This document shows, piece by piece, positions 50,982 through 59,868 of a DNA stretch of 64,000 nucleotides. The notes beneath the pieces were generated by a model. The model was given only the letters and a program-made list of their open reading frames with translations, had not been told where the DNA came from and searched no databases. Source of the DNA: an uncultured Oscillospiraceae bacterium. Lineage in GTDB: Bacteria > Bacillota > Clostridia > Oscillospirales > Oscillospiraceae. The stretch covers positions 1 through 64,000 of the forward strand of contig CAKTJX010000004.1 in the NCBI GenBank assembly GCA_934569045.1, read 5' to 3'. Made by a program: the position numbers and the translations under genes. Every line of letters starts with the position of its first letter. Position 1 is the stretch's first letter.

Positions 50982-51803
50982 CTACAGCTTCAGCGCCTTG
51001 GGATCAAAACCCTCAAAGATGGGCAGCCACCCTTCCTGCACGGCGGTCTTAAAATCCTCGGGCGTTCGGATAGTCCAGCTGACGCCCTGAACGCCCCAGA
51101 GCCTGCGGATGATGGCGTTGCTGGCATTCTCCCGGTCCTCAAAGCGGTAGGCTATGAAGTCCGGCACAGTCAGAAAGTTTTCTAAGTAATAGGTGCACAG
51201 GAACCGCACCGGCCAGGAAATCCCCTTGTCCCGCTTCACCGTGTCCTCTGCCAGCTGACCCCGGATCAGCTCCGGGTAGCGCTGCTTCAGGTAGCGGATA
51301 CACCGTGGGTCAAAGGACTCGATGCAGTAGGGGCCCTGGTAGCTTTTCAGCATTTCCACAGCGGCCTCCGTCAGGGCGGCGGCGTTGCCGTCCTTGGTTT
51401 TGAGTTCGATGATCAGGGGCGCTTTCCCTTGGAACAGCTCCAGAACCTGGGCAAAGGTGGGGATCACCTGGTCCGTGCCGCCCAGATGGTAGTCGGTGAG
51501 GTCCTGGGCGGTCAGATCCTCCATGAAGCCCTCCCGGCCGGTCATCCGCTTCAAATCTGAGTCGTGCATCACAGCCAGGGTTCCGTCCTTCAGCAGATGC
51601 AGGTCGAACTCGATGCCGTAGCCCTTCTCAAGAGCGGCGGAGAAGGCGGCCATGCTGTTTTCGGGCTTTTCGTCATCGTGGAGTCCCCGGTGGGCATAGT
51701 ACCAGCCCCGCAGGCTTTCCATGCCGGGATGGTTTTTCCGGCCCCGGACAGCCAGAACGTGCAGTACCATGCAGAGAAGAATGACAAGAATCAGTACAAA
51801 CAT
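50982..51803 (-). CDS. Glycerophosphodiester phosphodiesterase
   Basis: A 273-residue protein that cleaves glycerophosphodiesters to glycerol 3-phosphate and an alcohol. An N-terminal hydrophobic anchor (1-20) precedes the GDPD TIM barrel: YAHRGLHDDEKPENSMAAF (about 36-54) has the HRG and catalytic His and Glu-Asn, GIEFDLHLLKDGTLAVMHD (about 63-81) has the metal ligands Glu, Asp and the second His. C-terminal WTIRTPEDF matches the usual WTVN motif. It is third in the minus-strand group with an MFS protein and a radical SAM protein; the substrate transport link is speculative. Confidence 0.93.
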   Translation of the reverse strand: MFVLILVILLCMVLHVLAVRGRKNHPGMESLRGWYYAHRGLHDDEKPENSMAAFSAALEKGYGIEFDLHLLKDGTLAVMHDSDLKRMTGREGFMEDLTAQDLTDYHLGGTDQVIPTFAQVLELFQGKAPLIIELKTKDGNAAALTEAAVEMLKSYQGPYCIESFDPRCIRYLKQRYPELIRGQLAEDTVKRDKGISWPVRFLCTYYLENFLTVPDFIAYRFEDRENASNAIIRRLWGVQGVSWTIRTPEDFKTAVQEGWLPIFEGFDPKALKL

Positions 51804-51854
51804 ATTTCTCGCTTCCTTTTTTATTCACGGCCTGTGGGCCGCTGGAATACAGAA

Positions 51855-53174
51855 TCAGTCCTCTACGTCGTAGGCCTCCAGTCCCTTCTTGGCGACGACC
51901 TTATTGTCACCGTGGCGCACCAGGCCCATGGTGATGAAGGAGGCGAACACGAAGATGGCGGCGTAGGGGAAGAGGGAATAATAGCTGACGTTGCGCAGCA
52001 GCCACCCGGCCACTATGGGGGTGACGATCTGGGCGGACATGGAGAAGGTATAGTAGAGGCCTGTAAACTTGCCCACCTCGCTGCCCTTGCACATTTCCAC
52101 CACCATGGGCAGGCTGTTCACATTGATGGCGGCCCAGGCAAGACCCACCAGCAGGAACAGGATGTACAGCACCGGGCTGAAGCCCTTCAGCGCCATGGTC
52201 AGCAAAAACGCGCACAGGAAACTGCCGGACAGCAGCAGGGTACCGAAGCGGATGGTCTTCCGGCGGCCAATGGAGCTGGCAATGCTGCCGATGGGAATAT
52301 AGCTCAGGATGGCCCCGCCGGTGGCAATGGTCAGGCAGGTATTGGCCTGCCCCAGGCTCATGCCCCAGATATTTTCCGCGTACACGGAGAACCAGGTGGA
52401 AACGCCGTTGTAGCCCACAAACCACAGGCTGATGGAGATCAGCAGGAAGGTCAAGCTCCGCTTTACGTCAGCGGGCAGGCTTTCCCCCTCGGCGGTGTGC
52501 TCCGTCAGGTCGTCCTCCGGGTGGTGGGATTCATATTCCTGCTGCTTCTTCACCAGCTCCGGCTCGTTGACAAAGAACATGACCACGGCCAGCGCCACCG
52601 CCATAATCCCCGCCACAATGGCAAACAGGGGGAAGAAGCTCACATAGCTGTCGGATTTCACATGGTACAGAAAGGTGGTGATCAGCAGATAGCAGATGCC
52701 GCCTACCGCGCCCATGAGGTTGATAATGGCGTTGGCCTTGGAGCGCAGGGGCTTGGGGGTGATATCCGGCATCAGGGCCACGGCAGGGCTGCGGTAGGTG
52801 CCCATGGCCACCAGCAGCAGCCCCAGAGCGCAGATAAACAGGGCAATCTTGCCGCCGCTGGGGGCGGCGTGGTAGCTGTCGGCGTAGAGGGGCAGCTGGA
52901 GCATCAGGACGATGGCAGCCAGGGTGCCGAAGAGGATAAAGGGCCGGCGGCGGCCGAGCCGGCTCTGGCACTTGTCGGACAGGCCGCCGAACAGCGGCAG
53001 CAGGAACAGCGCCAGCACATTGTCCGCCGCCATGATGGCGCCGGAGATGGTCTCATTCAGGTGAAAGGTGTTGGTGAGAATCAGGGGAACCAGGTTGTCG
53101 TACATCTGCCAGAATGCGCAGATGGAAAGGAACGCGAAGCCCACCAGGACCGTCCGCTTGGTGTCGAGTTTCAT
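51855..53174 (-). CDS. MFS transporter, SLC45/sugar-cation symporter-like
   Basis: A 439-residue membrane protein with twelve predicted helices. GGLSDKCQSRLGRRRPFILFGTL (loop 2-3) is the MFS signature with the GRRRP form typical of sucrose/sugar symporters (SLC45 and GPH families). A long charged loop between helices 6 and 7 (around residues 208-235) is normal for MFS. Likely substrate is a sugar or glycoside, not deduced. Starts with GGGAGGACAATTT upstream of 53174, 39 bases after the radical SAM stop. Confidence 0.88.
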   Translation of the reverse strand: MKLDTKRTVLVGFAFLSICAFWQMYDNLVPLILTNTFHLNETISGAIMAADNVLALFLLPLFGGLSDKCQSRLGRRRPFILFGTLAAIVLMLQLPLYADSYHAAPSGGKIALFICALGLLLVAMGTYRSPAVALMPDITPKPLRSKANAIINLMGAVGGICYLLITTFLYHVKSDSYVSFFPLFAIVAGIMAVALAVVMFFVNEPELVKKQQEYESHHPEDDLTEHTAEGESLPADVKRSLTFLLISISLWFVGYNGVSTWFSVYAENIWGMSLGQANTCLTIATGGAILSYIPIGSIASSIGRRKTIRFGTLLLSGSFLCAFLLTMALKGFSPVLYILFLLVGLAWAAINVNSLPMVVEMCKGSEVGKFTGLYYTFSMSAQIVTPIVAGWLLRNVSYYSLFPYAAIFVFASFITMGLVRHGDNKVVAKKGLEAYDVED

Positions 53175-53213
53175 AAATTGTCCTCCCGGCCAATTGTATC
53201 TTTTGTGCTTTTA

Positions 53214-54110
53214 TTATAAACCCTCCGGGCCCGCTTGTCCAGTCTCCCGGAGCAGGTTATTGAGATAATTCAGCACCTTCTTTTTGTCCAGGGACCACAG
53301 CGGGGCCACAAGCTCTTGCCGGGCCCCATCGCCGGTGATCCGGTGAATCACTGTGCCCTCTGGCAGCTGGGCCATGCAGCGTTTTAAAATGCGCCCGTAT
53401 TCCTCCAGCCCTAAGCAGCGGAATTCCCCTCTGGCGTAGTCCTCTGCCAGGGGGGCTGAGCGGAGCACATGCAGCAGGTGAAATTTTACCCCGTCGGTTC
53501 CGGCCAGCCCCACGGCCCGGGCGCTCTCCACCATCTGCGCCTCCGTTTCCCCGGGCAGTCCCAGAATCAGGTGGGTTACCGCCTCCAGCCCGGCCTCGTG
53601 CAGGGCGGCAAGGGCTTCAAAGTAGCACGCGGTGTCATAGCACCGGTTCATGGCGCGGGCGGTGCTGTCATGGATGGTTTGCAGCCCCAGCTCCACGCTG
53701 ACGTATTTTTCCCGGTTCAGCCGGGCCAGTAGCTCGATCACCTCCGGCCCCAGGCAGTCCGGCCGGGTGGCGATGGACAGGCCTACAATATCCTCCGGCT
53801 CCATCGCCGCCCGGAAAAGAGGCTCCAGCCGGGACACGGGGGCATAGGTATTGGTGTAGGACTGAAAATAGGCAATGTATTTCCCATCCCGGCATTTTTG
53901 GACTACCCGCTGCTTGGCCTGGGCCAGCTGGGCGGCCATATCGGGGGCGGCCCGGGCGGCAAATTCCCCGCTCCCTGCCCCGGAGCAGAACCGGCACCCG
54001 CCGAAACCCAGCGTCCCGTCCCGGTTGGGACAGGTGAAGCCGCCGTCAAGGGACAATTTATAAACCTTGCAGCCGAACCGCTGCCGGTAGTATTCGTTGG
54101 CGGTAAGCAT
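53214..54110 (-). CDS. Radical SAM protein, TIGR01212-like (Elp3-related)
   Basis: A 298-residue radical SAM protein. The cluster motif is CPNRDGTLGFGGCRFC (Cys-x11-Cys-x2-Cys), the extended form found in the TIGR01212 group (for example YtqA), and TRPDCLG, SVELGLQT and GLPGETEAQMVES follow along the barrel. The Elp3-like acetyltransferase domain is missing. Function is not established. The start at 54110 is chosen for AAAGGAGC upstream; a longer frame to 54167 would cover the promoter region. First of the three minus-strand genes. Confidence 0.9.
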   Translation of the reverse strand: MLTANEYYRQRFGCKVYKLSLDGGFTCPNRDGTLGFGGCRFCSGAGSGEFAARAAPDMAAQLAQAKQRVVQKCRDGKYIAYFQSYTNTYAPVSRLEPLFRAAMEPEDIVGLSIATRPDCLGPEVIELLARLNREKYVSVELGLQTIHDSTARAMNRCYDTACYFEALAALHEAGLEAVTHLILGLPGETEAQMVESARAVGLAGTDGVKFHLLHVLRSAPLAEDYARGEFRCLGLEEYGRILKRCMAQLPEGTVIHRITGDGARQELVAPLWSLDKKKVLNYLNNLLRETGQAGPEGL

Positions 54111-54215
54111 GAAGACCCGCTCCTTTCCGTTTTGTCTTATACTATCTGTATTTGATAGAAAAAGCAATGGCGGAAATGGATTTGTAACATTTTTACGAAC
54201 AACGCCCGGCGCGGC

Positions 54216-54243
54216 TTGCGAAGAAAAAGAAATGTGCTATAAT
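54216..54243 (+). promoter_or_regulatory. Promoter for the lipid kinase gene
   Basis: TTGCGA (54216-54221) and TATAAT (54238-54243) are 16 bases apart, 48 bases before the start. Confidence 0.7.
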
Positions 54244-54291
54244 ACCAGATACAAAGAGAAAAGTAAGTAAAATTTTTGTGAGGGAAAAACC

Positions 54292-55179
54292 ATGAAAAAA
54301 ATGCTTTTGGTCGTGAATCCGTTTTCCGGGCAGAAGAAGGCGGCAAAGATGCTTTCGGAGATCATCGCCAAGTTCAACCGGGCGGAGTATGCGGTGCAGG
54401 TTTATATTACCGCCGGTCCCGGGGATGCCACGGTGGAGGTGGCCCGGGTCTGCAAGGATGTAGACCTGGTTGTGTGCTGCGGCGGCGACGGCACCTTTAA
54501 TGAGACCATCGCGGGCCTCCTGCAGGCCCAGGCCGACACGCCCGTGGGCTATATTCCCGCCGGATCTACCAACGATTTCGCGGCGAGCCTGAAGCTGTCT
54601 ACGGACATTCTGGAGGCAACCCAGGACATCATTCTGGGGCAGTGCGTCCCCTATGACGCAGGCCTCTTCGGCGGACGGGTGTTTTCCTATGTGGCTTCCT
54701 TCGGTGCCTTTACCCGCACCAGCTACACCACCCCCCAGAGCATCAAGAACGCCCTGGGCCACACGGCCTATGTGCTGGAGGGCATCCAGGAGCTGTCCCA
54801 GATCCGCAAGGAGCACATCAAAATGATCATCGATGGGGAAGAGGTGGAGGATGACTTCCTGTTCGGCGCCATCTGCAATTCCACCTCGGTGGGCGGTATC
54901 CTGACCCTGGACCCGGAGGTTGTGGATTTGCAGGACAACAAGCTGGAGATCCTGCTGGTCCGGGCCCCCCGGAATCTGGCGGAAATCCATGAGTGCATCG
55001 TGGCCCTGAACACCCAGAAATACGACTGCGCCATGCTGACCTTCCGCTCCGCTACCCATATCCGCATCTTTGCCGACCCGGATATGCCCTGGACCCTGGA
55101 CGGCGAGCGGGAAGAGGGCCACAGCGAGGTGGTGGTTACCCCCAAGCACCTGGCCTACCGGCTGATGAAGCGGCAGTAA
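54292..55179 (+). CDS. Diacylglycerol kinase family lipid kinase
   Basis: A 295-residue cytoplasmic or peripheral-membrane kinase of the DgkB/YegS family, which phosphorylates diacylglycerol or a related lipid with ATP. VVNPFSGQKKA (8-18), the catalytic GGDGTFNE (about 64-71) and PAGSTNDFA (about 89-97) are conserved. The gene follows GAGGGAAAAACC. The Nudix gene begins 10 bases after the stop. Which lipid is used is not shown by sequence. Confidence 0.93.
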   Translation: MKKMLLVVNPFSGQKKAAKMLSEIIAKFNRAEYAVQVYITAGPGDATVEVARVCKDVDLVVCCGGDGTFNETIAGLLQAQADTPVGYIPAGSTNDFAASLKLSTDILEATQDIILGQCVPYDAGLFGGRVFSYVASFGAFTRTSYTTPQSIKNALGHTAYVLEGIQELSQIRKEHIKMIIDGEEVEDDFLFGAICNSTSVGGILTLDPEVVDLQDNKLEILLVRAPRNLAEIHECIVALNTQKYDCAMLTFRSATHIRIFADPDMPWTLDGEREEGHSEVVVTPKHLAYRLMKRQ

Positions 55180-55189
55180 GGAGAGAGAT

Positions 55190-55666
55190 ATGCACAATTC
55201 CACCCTTTGCTATGTGACCCAGGGAGACCAGGTGCTGATGCTCCACCGGGTCAAGAAGAAAAACGATATCAACCACGACAAGTGGATCGGCATTGGCGGC
55301 AAATTCCTGCCGGAGGAAACCCCGGACGAATGCCTGCTGCGGGAGGCCTGGGAGGAAACCGGTCTCACCCTGACCTCCTGGCGCTGCCGGGGCGTGGTCA
55401 CCTTCCTGCCGGAGGGGGCCGAGGGAGAGTATATGTACCTGTTCACCGCCGATGGCTTTGAGGGGGAAATGCACGTCTGCGACGAGGGAGACCTGGAGTG
55501 GGTCAGCCGGGAATTCCTGTATGAGCTGCCCATGTGGCAGGGAGACCAGATTTTCCTGGATCTTCTGTGGCAGGATGCCCCCTTCTTCCTGCTGACGCTG
55601 CGCTACCGGGGAGACGTGCTGGCAGAGGCGGTCCTGAACGGCCAGATCATCCACCAGGAGAAGTAA
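55190..55666 (+). CDS. Nudix hydrolase (8-oxo-dGTP diphosphatase-like)
   Basis: A 158-residue Nudix protein. The Nudix box GGKFLPEETPDECLLREAWEETGL fits Gx5Ex7REUxEExGU (about 36-58), giving metal-dependent pyrophosphate hydrolysis. The overall length and N-terminus (STLCYVTQGDQVLMLHR) resemble MutT-like 8-oxo-dGTPase or YjhB-type proteins of Firmicutes. It is 10 bases downstream of the lipid kinase and its GGAGAGAG site overlaps that gene's end, so the two are cotranscribed. Confidence 0.94.
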   Translation: MHNSTLCYVTQGDQVLMLHRVKKKNDINHDKWIGIGGKFLPEETPDECLLREAWEETGLTLTSWRCRGVVTFLPEGAEGEYMYLFTADGFEGEMHVCDEGDLEWVSREFLYELPMWQGDQIFLDLLWQDAPFFLLTLRYRGDVLAEAVLNGQIIHQEK

Positions 55667-55672
55667 GATTTT

Positions 55673-55704
55673 TGGGTGTGCTGCGACTGCAACACACCCA
55701 TTTT
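55673..55704 (+). terminator. Terminator after the Nudix gene
   Basis: TGGGTGTG (55673-55680) pairs with CACACCCA (55693-55700), followed by TTTT. It starts 7 bases after the Nudix stop and is the first hairpin before the variable-stem array. Confidence 0.7.
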
Positions 55705-55708
55705 CGTC

Positions 55709-55842
55709 GTCCCGTAGGGACACCACAACCGCCCGCAGGACGATTTCACCCGGTCACAAACCGGATTTCACCCGTCAAAGACGGATTTCACCCGGCCCAG
55801 GCCGGATTTCATCGGGGCTGTCGCCAAAAGCGGCGGCCCCGA
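55709..55842. repeat. Array of variable-stem hairpins with constant GATTTCA spacer (copy 2)
   Basis: Hairpins at 55709-55721, 55750-55764, 55772-55784, 55792-55805 and 55813-55841 differ in stem sequence but alternate with the word GATTTCACC or GATTTCATC, the reverse complement of the GGTGAAATC spacer of copy 1 at 4675-4806. The array is between Nudix and the next gene group. Confidence 0.8.
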
Positions 55843-55903
55843 TTTCCCCCCTTGCGCCCATGGAAAAAGCGGGCTATAATAGGCGAAAAGGGGGGGCCTT
55901 ACC

Positions 55904-56311
55904 ATGTGGCGGGAATCGGAATCGGAAATTGTGCGCTTGCAGCGTGTATTTGCCCACAACGGCCTGACCGGGGAGTCCCTGCTGCAAAAATTCCGCACGG
56001 CATCCCGGGAGGATGTGCGCCTGGCTGCGGCGCTGCGGGGGTACTACACCCCCGGCTGCGCCGGGGAGGCGGAGAAAAAGCAATACCTTGCCTACCTCTG
56101 CCGCCGGGTCCGCCCCACGGTTCAGGCTCTGATGGAGGAGAACCAGGTGCTGGAATTGGAGGACTTTGAAGAAAAGGCGGGCTTCACCGCGGACATGGTG
56201 GATGAATTTCTGCAAAAGGCTATGGAGCTGGACCGGCCGGAGGTTATCGTCTGGCTCCTGCGGCGCAAGCAGCAGCGCTACGGGTTCCGGGACCGGGACT
56301 TTTCTTTTTAG
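55904..56311 (+). CDS. Uncharacterised small protein upstream of VWA/MoxR pair
   Basis: A 135-residue, mostly alpha-helical, charged cytoplasmic protein. I do not recognise a domain. It has a weak site (GGGGGGCCTTACC) before ATG. The C-terminus is basic (LRRKQQRYGFRDRDF). It precedes the VWA-domain gene by 9 bases (TAGGAGGCGGCC), so it belongs to the same operon and could be an accessory or substrate of the MoxR/VWA machine. Confidence 0.65.
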   Translation: MWRESESEIVRLQRVFAHNGLTGESLLQKFRTASREDVRLAAALRGYYTPGCAGEAEKKQYLAYLCRRVRPTVQALMEENQVLELEDFEEKAGFTADMVDEFLQKAMELDRPEVIVWLLRRKQQRYGFRDRDFSF

Positions 56312-56320
56312 GAGGCGGCC

Positions 56321-57514
56321 ATGGAGGACTTGAACAGCCGCATTTTTACGGCCTGCCGCACAGAGCTCTGCGGCCTGTTCCCCGGGCTCAACGGCGCCTT
56401 TGCCTGCCTGCCCCAGAGGGACGGGAACAAAATCGCAACAGATGGCTTGTTTTTCTATGCCTCCCCGGAGCTGCCCCGGCGCTACGCCCAGGACCCGGCG
56501 GCGGTGCGGCGGGGGTATCTGCATATGCTGCTCCACTGCCTGTATCTGCATATCCGGGTGCCGGACAAGGTATCCTTGGAAGACTGGGGGCTGGCCTGTG
56601 ATCTGTGGGTGGAGAAATTCCTGGAAGATCTGGAGGAGCCCCGGCTGGGGGTGTCTTCGGAATTCCGGGCGGCGGTTCTGAAAAAGATTCAGGGCACCCC
56701 TTGGCAGATTTTGCAGGAGATTCCAAAGCTGCCCTGGCCCAGAGAGCAGATTGCGCAGGCGGTGCGCTTTGATGATCACTGCCTCTGGACGCCGCGGCTG
56801 CCGGAGGAAATTGCCGCCCGGTGGGAAGGGTTCTCTTCCTCCGGCCAGGGTGCGGGCTTTGGACATCGGGGCAGCCGGGCGGGCTCCGGGGAAGAGGAGC
56901 CCCAGAGCCTGGGCGGCCCCTTGTTTGATTTCCGCCGGTTTCTCCGGCGCTATACCGTCCCGGCGGAGGTGCTGGAGACGGATGAAGACAGCTTTGATTT
57001 CGCTTTTTACAATTTGGGCCTGTCCCTCTACGGCAATATGCCCCTGCTGGAGCCTCTGGAATACAGAGAGGTCCGGCGGCTGGATGCCCTGGCCATTGCC
57101 ATCGATACCTCGGCCTCCTGTGACCGGGAGCTGGTGAGCACCTTCCTGCGGGAGGTCTATGGCATTTTCAGCACCCAGGAGAATTTCTTCCGGAAGATGA
57201 AGGTGGTCTTCTTCCAGTGCGACTGCTGCCTGCAGGAGAAAACCCTGGTGACCAACCGGGAGCAGTGGGAGAGCTACGGAAAAAACTTAAAAATCAAGGG
57301 CCGGGGCGGCACGGATTTTACTCCCGTGTTCCGGGAAATTCAGGCCATGCGGACACGGGGAGAGCTGCCAAAGCCCAGGGCTCTGCTGTTCTTCACGGAC
57401 GGGGACGGCTACTATCCCCCAAAGCCGGATTATGAAACCGTTTTTGTGTTGGCGGGGCCCCAAAAGCACCCGGAGCTGGTGCCCAAATGGGCGAAAACGC
57501 TGACGCTGGATTAG
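56321..57514 (+). CDS. DUF2201-like protein with C-terminal VWA domain
   Basis: A 397-residue protein. The N-terminal region (about 1-110) has the YLHMLLHCLYLH segment, His68-x3-His72-x4-His77, which looks like the predicted metallopeptidase core of DUF2201 but lacks the Glu of HExxH. A linker rich in Gly, Ser and Glu follows (about 170-200). The C-terminal VWA-like domain (about 255-395) has the MIDAS residues DTSAS (262-266) and GGTDFTP. Such proteins pair with MoxR ATPases. AGGAGGCGGCC precedes the ATG. The MoxR gene begins 10 bases after the stop. Confidence 0.8.
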   Translation: MEDLNSRIFTACRTELCGLFPGLNGAFACLPQRDGNKIATDGLFFYASPELPRRYAQDPAAVRRGYLHMLLHCLYLHIRVPDKVSLEDWGLACDLWVEKFLEDLEEPRLGVSSEFRAAVLKKIQGTPWQILQEIPKLPWPREQIAQAVRFDDHCLWTPRLPEEIAARWEGFSSSGQGAGFGHRGSRAGSGEEEPQSLGGPLFDFRRFLRRYTVPAEVLETDEDSFDFAFYNLGLSLYGNMPLLEPLEYREVRRLDALAIAIDTSASCDRELVSTFLREVYGIFSTQENFFRKMKVVFFQCDCCLQEKTLVTNREQWESYGKNLKIKGRGGTDFTPVFREIQAMRTRGELPKPRALLFFTDGDGYYPPKPDYETVFVLAGPQKHPELVPKWAKTLTLD

Positions 57515-57524
57515 GAGAGACGAT

Positions 57525-59036
57525 ATGGACATTCAAGCAGCCAAAGAGGAAATCCGCAACACCCTGCGGGCCTACCTGCAAAAGGACCCGGACGGGAACT
57601 ACTGCTACCCCACGGTGCGGCAGCGCCCGCTGCTGCTGATGGGGCCCCCGGGTGTGGGCAAGACCGCCATTGTGGAGCAGGCGGCCAGAGAGGCAGGGCT
57701 CCCCCTGGTGGCCTACACCATGACCCACCACACCCGGCAGAGCGCTGTGGGCCTGCCGAAAATCGAGGAGCGGGACTACTGCGGGCAACATTTTTCCATC
57801 ACGGAGTACACCATGAGTGAGATCATCGGCGCGGTCTATGCTGCCATGGAGCACAGCGGCAAGCGGGAGGGCATCCTTTTTCTGGATGAGATCAACTGCG
57901 TGTCGGATACCCTGGCCCCCACCATGCTGCAATTTTTGCAGAACAAGATGTTCGGCAACCACGCTCTGCCCCAGGGCTGGGCCATCGTGGCGGCAGGCAA
58001 TCCGCCGGAATACAACAAGTCCGTCCGGGATTTTGACATCGTGACCTTGGACCGCATTCGCAATATCCCGGTGGAGGCCAATGTGGAGGCGTTCCTGTCC
58101 TACGGCGCGGCCCAGGGGCTCCATGGGGCGGTGCTCAGCTATTTAGGGCTCAAAAAGGAAAAATTTTACCATGTGAGCCGGGATGAAACGAGCCTGCACT
58201 ATGTAACGGCCCGGGGCTGGGAGGACCTATCCCGGCTGCTGCAAAGCTATGAGGGGCTGAACCTGCCTGTGGATGAGGCTTTGATCGGAGAATTCCTGAA
58301 CCTGGAGGAGACGGCCCGGGACTTTTACGCCTTTTACCAGCTGTACCGGAAGTACGGCCGGGATTACGGTGTGCCGGAGCTCCTGTCCGGCGCGGCATCC
58401 CCGGAAACCTGGCAGGGCCAGATCACCCTTGCCCGGGCGGGGGACTTTACGGAGCGCTTTACGTTGGTGAACCAGATTTTGGTACAGCTACGGGAAACGG
58501 CACGGAATTATGCCCGGGTGGATGCGCTGGATGTGACGCTGCATGAGATTCTGGCCGCGTTTTTGCGGCAGCGGGCGGGGCTGGACGATTTTCTGGACCA
58601 GCGCCGGAAGGCCTTGGACACCAAGGCGGAATTTCGCCTGACGGATAGGCGGGCCATGGACCTGGAAAAGCGGGCCCTGGAAGCATTGGCACAGTGGAGC
58701 TTGGAGGCGAAGAAACGCAGACTTTCGGACAGGGAATCCCTGGACGCATTTCTGAAGACAAGCTTTGAGGCGGTTCTTCCCCAGAGGACCCAGGCGGCGG
58801 CCCAGGTGTGCACCCAGATAGACCGGGCAATCGATTTTCTGACGGATTGCTTTGGGGACGGGCAGGAGCTGACGCTGCTGCTCTCCGGCATTACCGGTAC
58901 CAAGGAACTGATGGACTGCATTGCCCGCCACGGCTGCGAGAGCTATTTAAAGCTGAGTGAGCGGCTGTTGTGCCAGAAGAATGAGCAGGCGCTCCAACAG
59001 GAATGCATCAAGGCAGTGAAGCAAAAGTTGCAGTAG
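57525..59036 (+). CDS. MoxR-type AAA+ ATPase
   Basis: A 503-residue AAA+ ATPase. Walker A GPPGVGKT (40-47), Walker B GILFLDEIN (about 116-124), sensor 1 AAGNPP (about 163-168) and the arginine-containing TLDRIRNIPV lie in the first 200 residues. The long C-terminal half (about 240-503) is helical and carries Lys/Arg-rich segments with no domain I recognise; usual MoxR proteins are about 300-350 residues. The VWA protein before it makes the classic MoxR-VWA pair, which acts as a chaperone for folding or metal loading of a partner. The ATG follows AGGAGAGACGAT. Confidence 0.85.
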   Translation: MDIQAAKEEIRNTLRAYLQKDPDGNYCYPTVRQRPLLLMGPPGVGKTAIVEQAAREAGLPLVAYTMTHHTRQSAVGLPKIEERDYCGQHFSITEYTMSEIIGAVYAAMEHSGKREGILFLDEINCVSDTLAPTMLQFLQNKMFGNHALPQGWAIVAAGNPPEYNKSVRDFDIVTLDRIRNIPVEANVEAFLSYGAAQGLHGAVLSYLGLKKEKFYHVSRDETSLHYVTARGWEDLSRLLQSYEGLNLPVDEALIGEFLNLEETARDFYAFYQLYRKYGRDYGVPELLSGAASPETWQGQITLARAGDFTERFTLVNQILVQLRETARNYARVDALDVTLHEILAAFLRQRAGLDDFLDQRRKALDTKAEFRLTDRRAMDLEKRALEALAQWSLEAKKRRLSDRESLDAFLKTSFEAVLPQRTQAAAQVCTQIDRAIDFLTDCFGDGQELTLLLSGITGTKELMDCIARHGCESYLKLSERLLCQKNEQALQQECIKAVKQKLQ

Positions 59037-59062
59037 CTTTTTCCGGGAAAGACTGTTATAAT
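59034..59062 (+). promoter_or_regulatory. Candidate promoter for the glycosyltransferase cluster
   Basis: A perfect TATAAT (59057-59062) lies 31 bases before the GTG start; the -35 position (TAGCTT at 59034-59039) is poor. Confidence 0.5.
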
Positions 59063-59092
59063 GAAGGAAATTTTACAAGGGGAGGGACCGCC

Positions 59093-59866
59093 GTGGACCA
59101 GGCCTTTGTCCATCAAGTGAAAAAAGAGAGTATTCCGGCCTGCCCAATTCTGGGGGTTCAGATCGCGGCCATTGATATGCCCTGGCTTATGGCCTTTACG
59201 GAGGAAAACCTGAAAAAACTCTCCGGGGACTATATCTGTGTGTCCAATGTCCATACCACGGTGACTGCCTGGAAGGACCCGGCCTATCGGGACGTGCAGA
59301 ATGGCGGCATTCTGGCGATTCCCGATGGGGGCCCCCTGTCCTCCACAGGCCGCCGCAGAGGCTTTTCCAATATGCGCCGGGTGACAGGGCCGGACTATAT
59401 GCTGGAAGCCATTGCCCAGGGCATTGACCGGGGCTGGCGGCACTACTTCTACGGCAGCACTCCGGAAACACTGGAAAAAATGGAACAGGTCCTCCGGGAG
59501 CGCTTCCCCGGCATCCAGATCGCGGGCAGCTACAGCCCGCCCTTCCGGGCGATGACACCGGAGGAGGACGGGGAAATCGTGGCGCAAATCCAGGCCGCCG
59601 TCCCGGATTTTGTCTGGGTGGGCCTGGGTGCCCCCAAGCAGGAAATCTGGATGCGAGCCCATCAGGGGCGGATTTCCGGCCTCATGGTGGGCGTGGGCGC
59701 TGCCTTTGATTATACGGCTGGGAATATCTGCCGTGCCCCTGCCTGGATGCAGAAGCACAACCTGGAGTGGCTCTACCGCCTGATGCAGGACCCCAAGCGG
59801 CTGTTTAAGCGCTATTTTTACACCAACTCCGTCTATTTAATCCAGGCGGAACTTCGAGGAAAGTAA
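59093..59866 (+). CDS. WecG/TagA/CpsF glycosyltransferase
   Basis: A 257-residue GT26-family enzyme that transfers N-acetylmannosamine (or a related amino sugar) to an undecaprenyl-linked GlcNAc, as in teichoic or wall-polysaccharide linkage units. Conserved segments are the first strand VSNVHTTV, GGILAIPDGGPL, FYGSTPETL, VWVGLGAPKQEIWM and VGVGAAFDYTAG. The start is taken as GTG at 59093 because AAGGGGAGGG is correctly placed upstream; ATG at about 59177 would remove the first motif. It opens the glycan cluster. Confidence 0.93.
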   Translation: MDQAFVHQVKKESIPACPILGVQIAAIDMPWLMAFTEENLKKLSGDYICVSNVHTTVTAWKDPAYRDVQNGGILAIPDGGPLSSTGRRRGFSNMRRVTGPDYMLEAIAQGIDRGWRHYFYGSTPETLEKMEQVLRERFPGIQIAGSYSPPFRAMTPEEDGEIVAQIQAAVPDFVWVGLGAPKQEIWMRAHQGRISGLMVGVGAAFDYTAGNICRAPAWMQKHNLEWLYRLMQDPKRLFKRYFYTNSVYLIQAELRGK

Positions 59867-59868
59867 TT

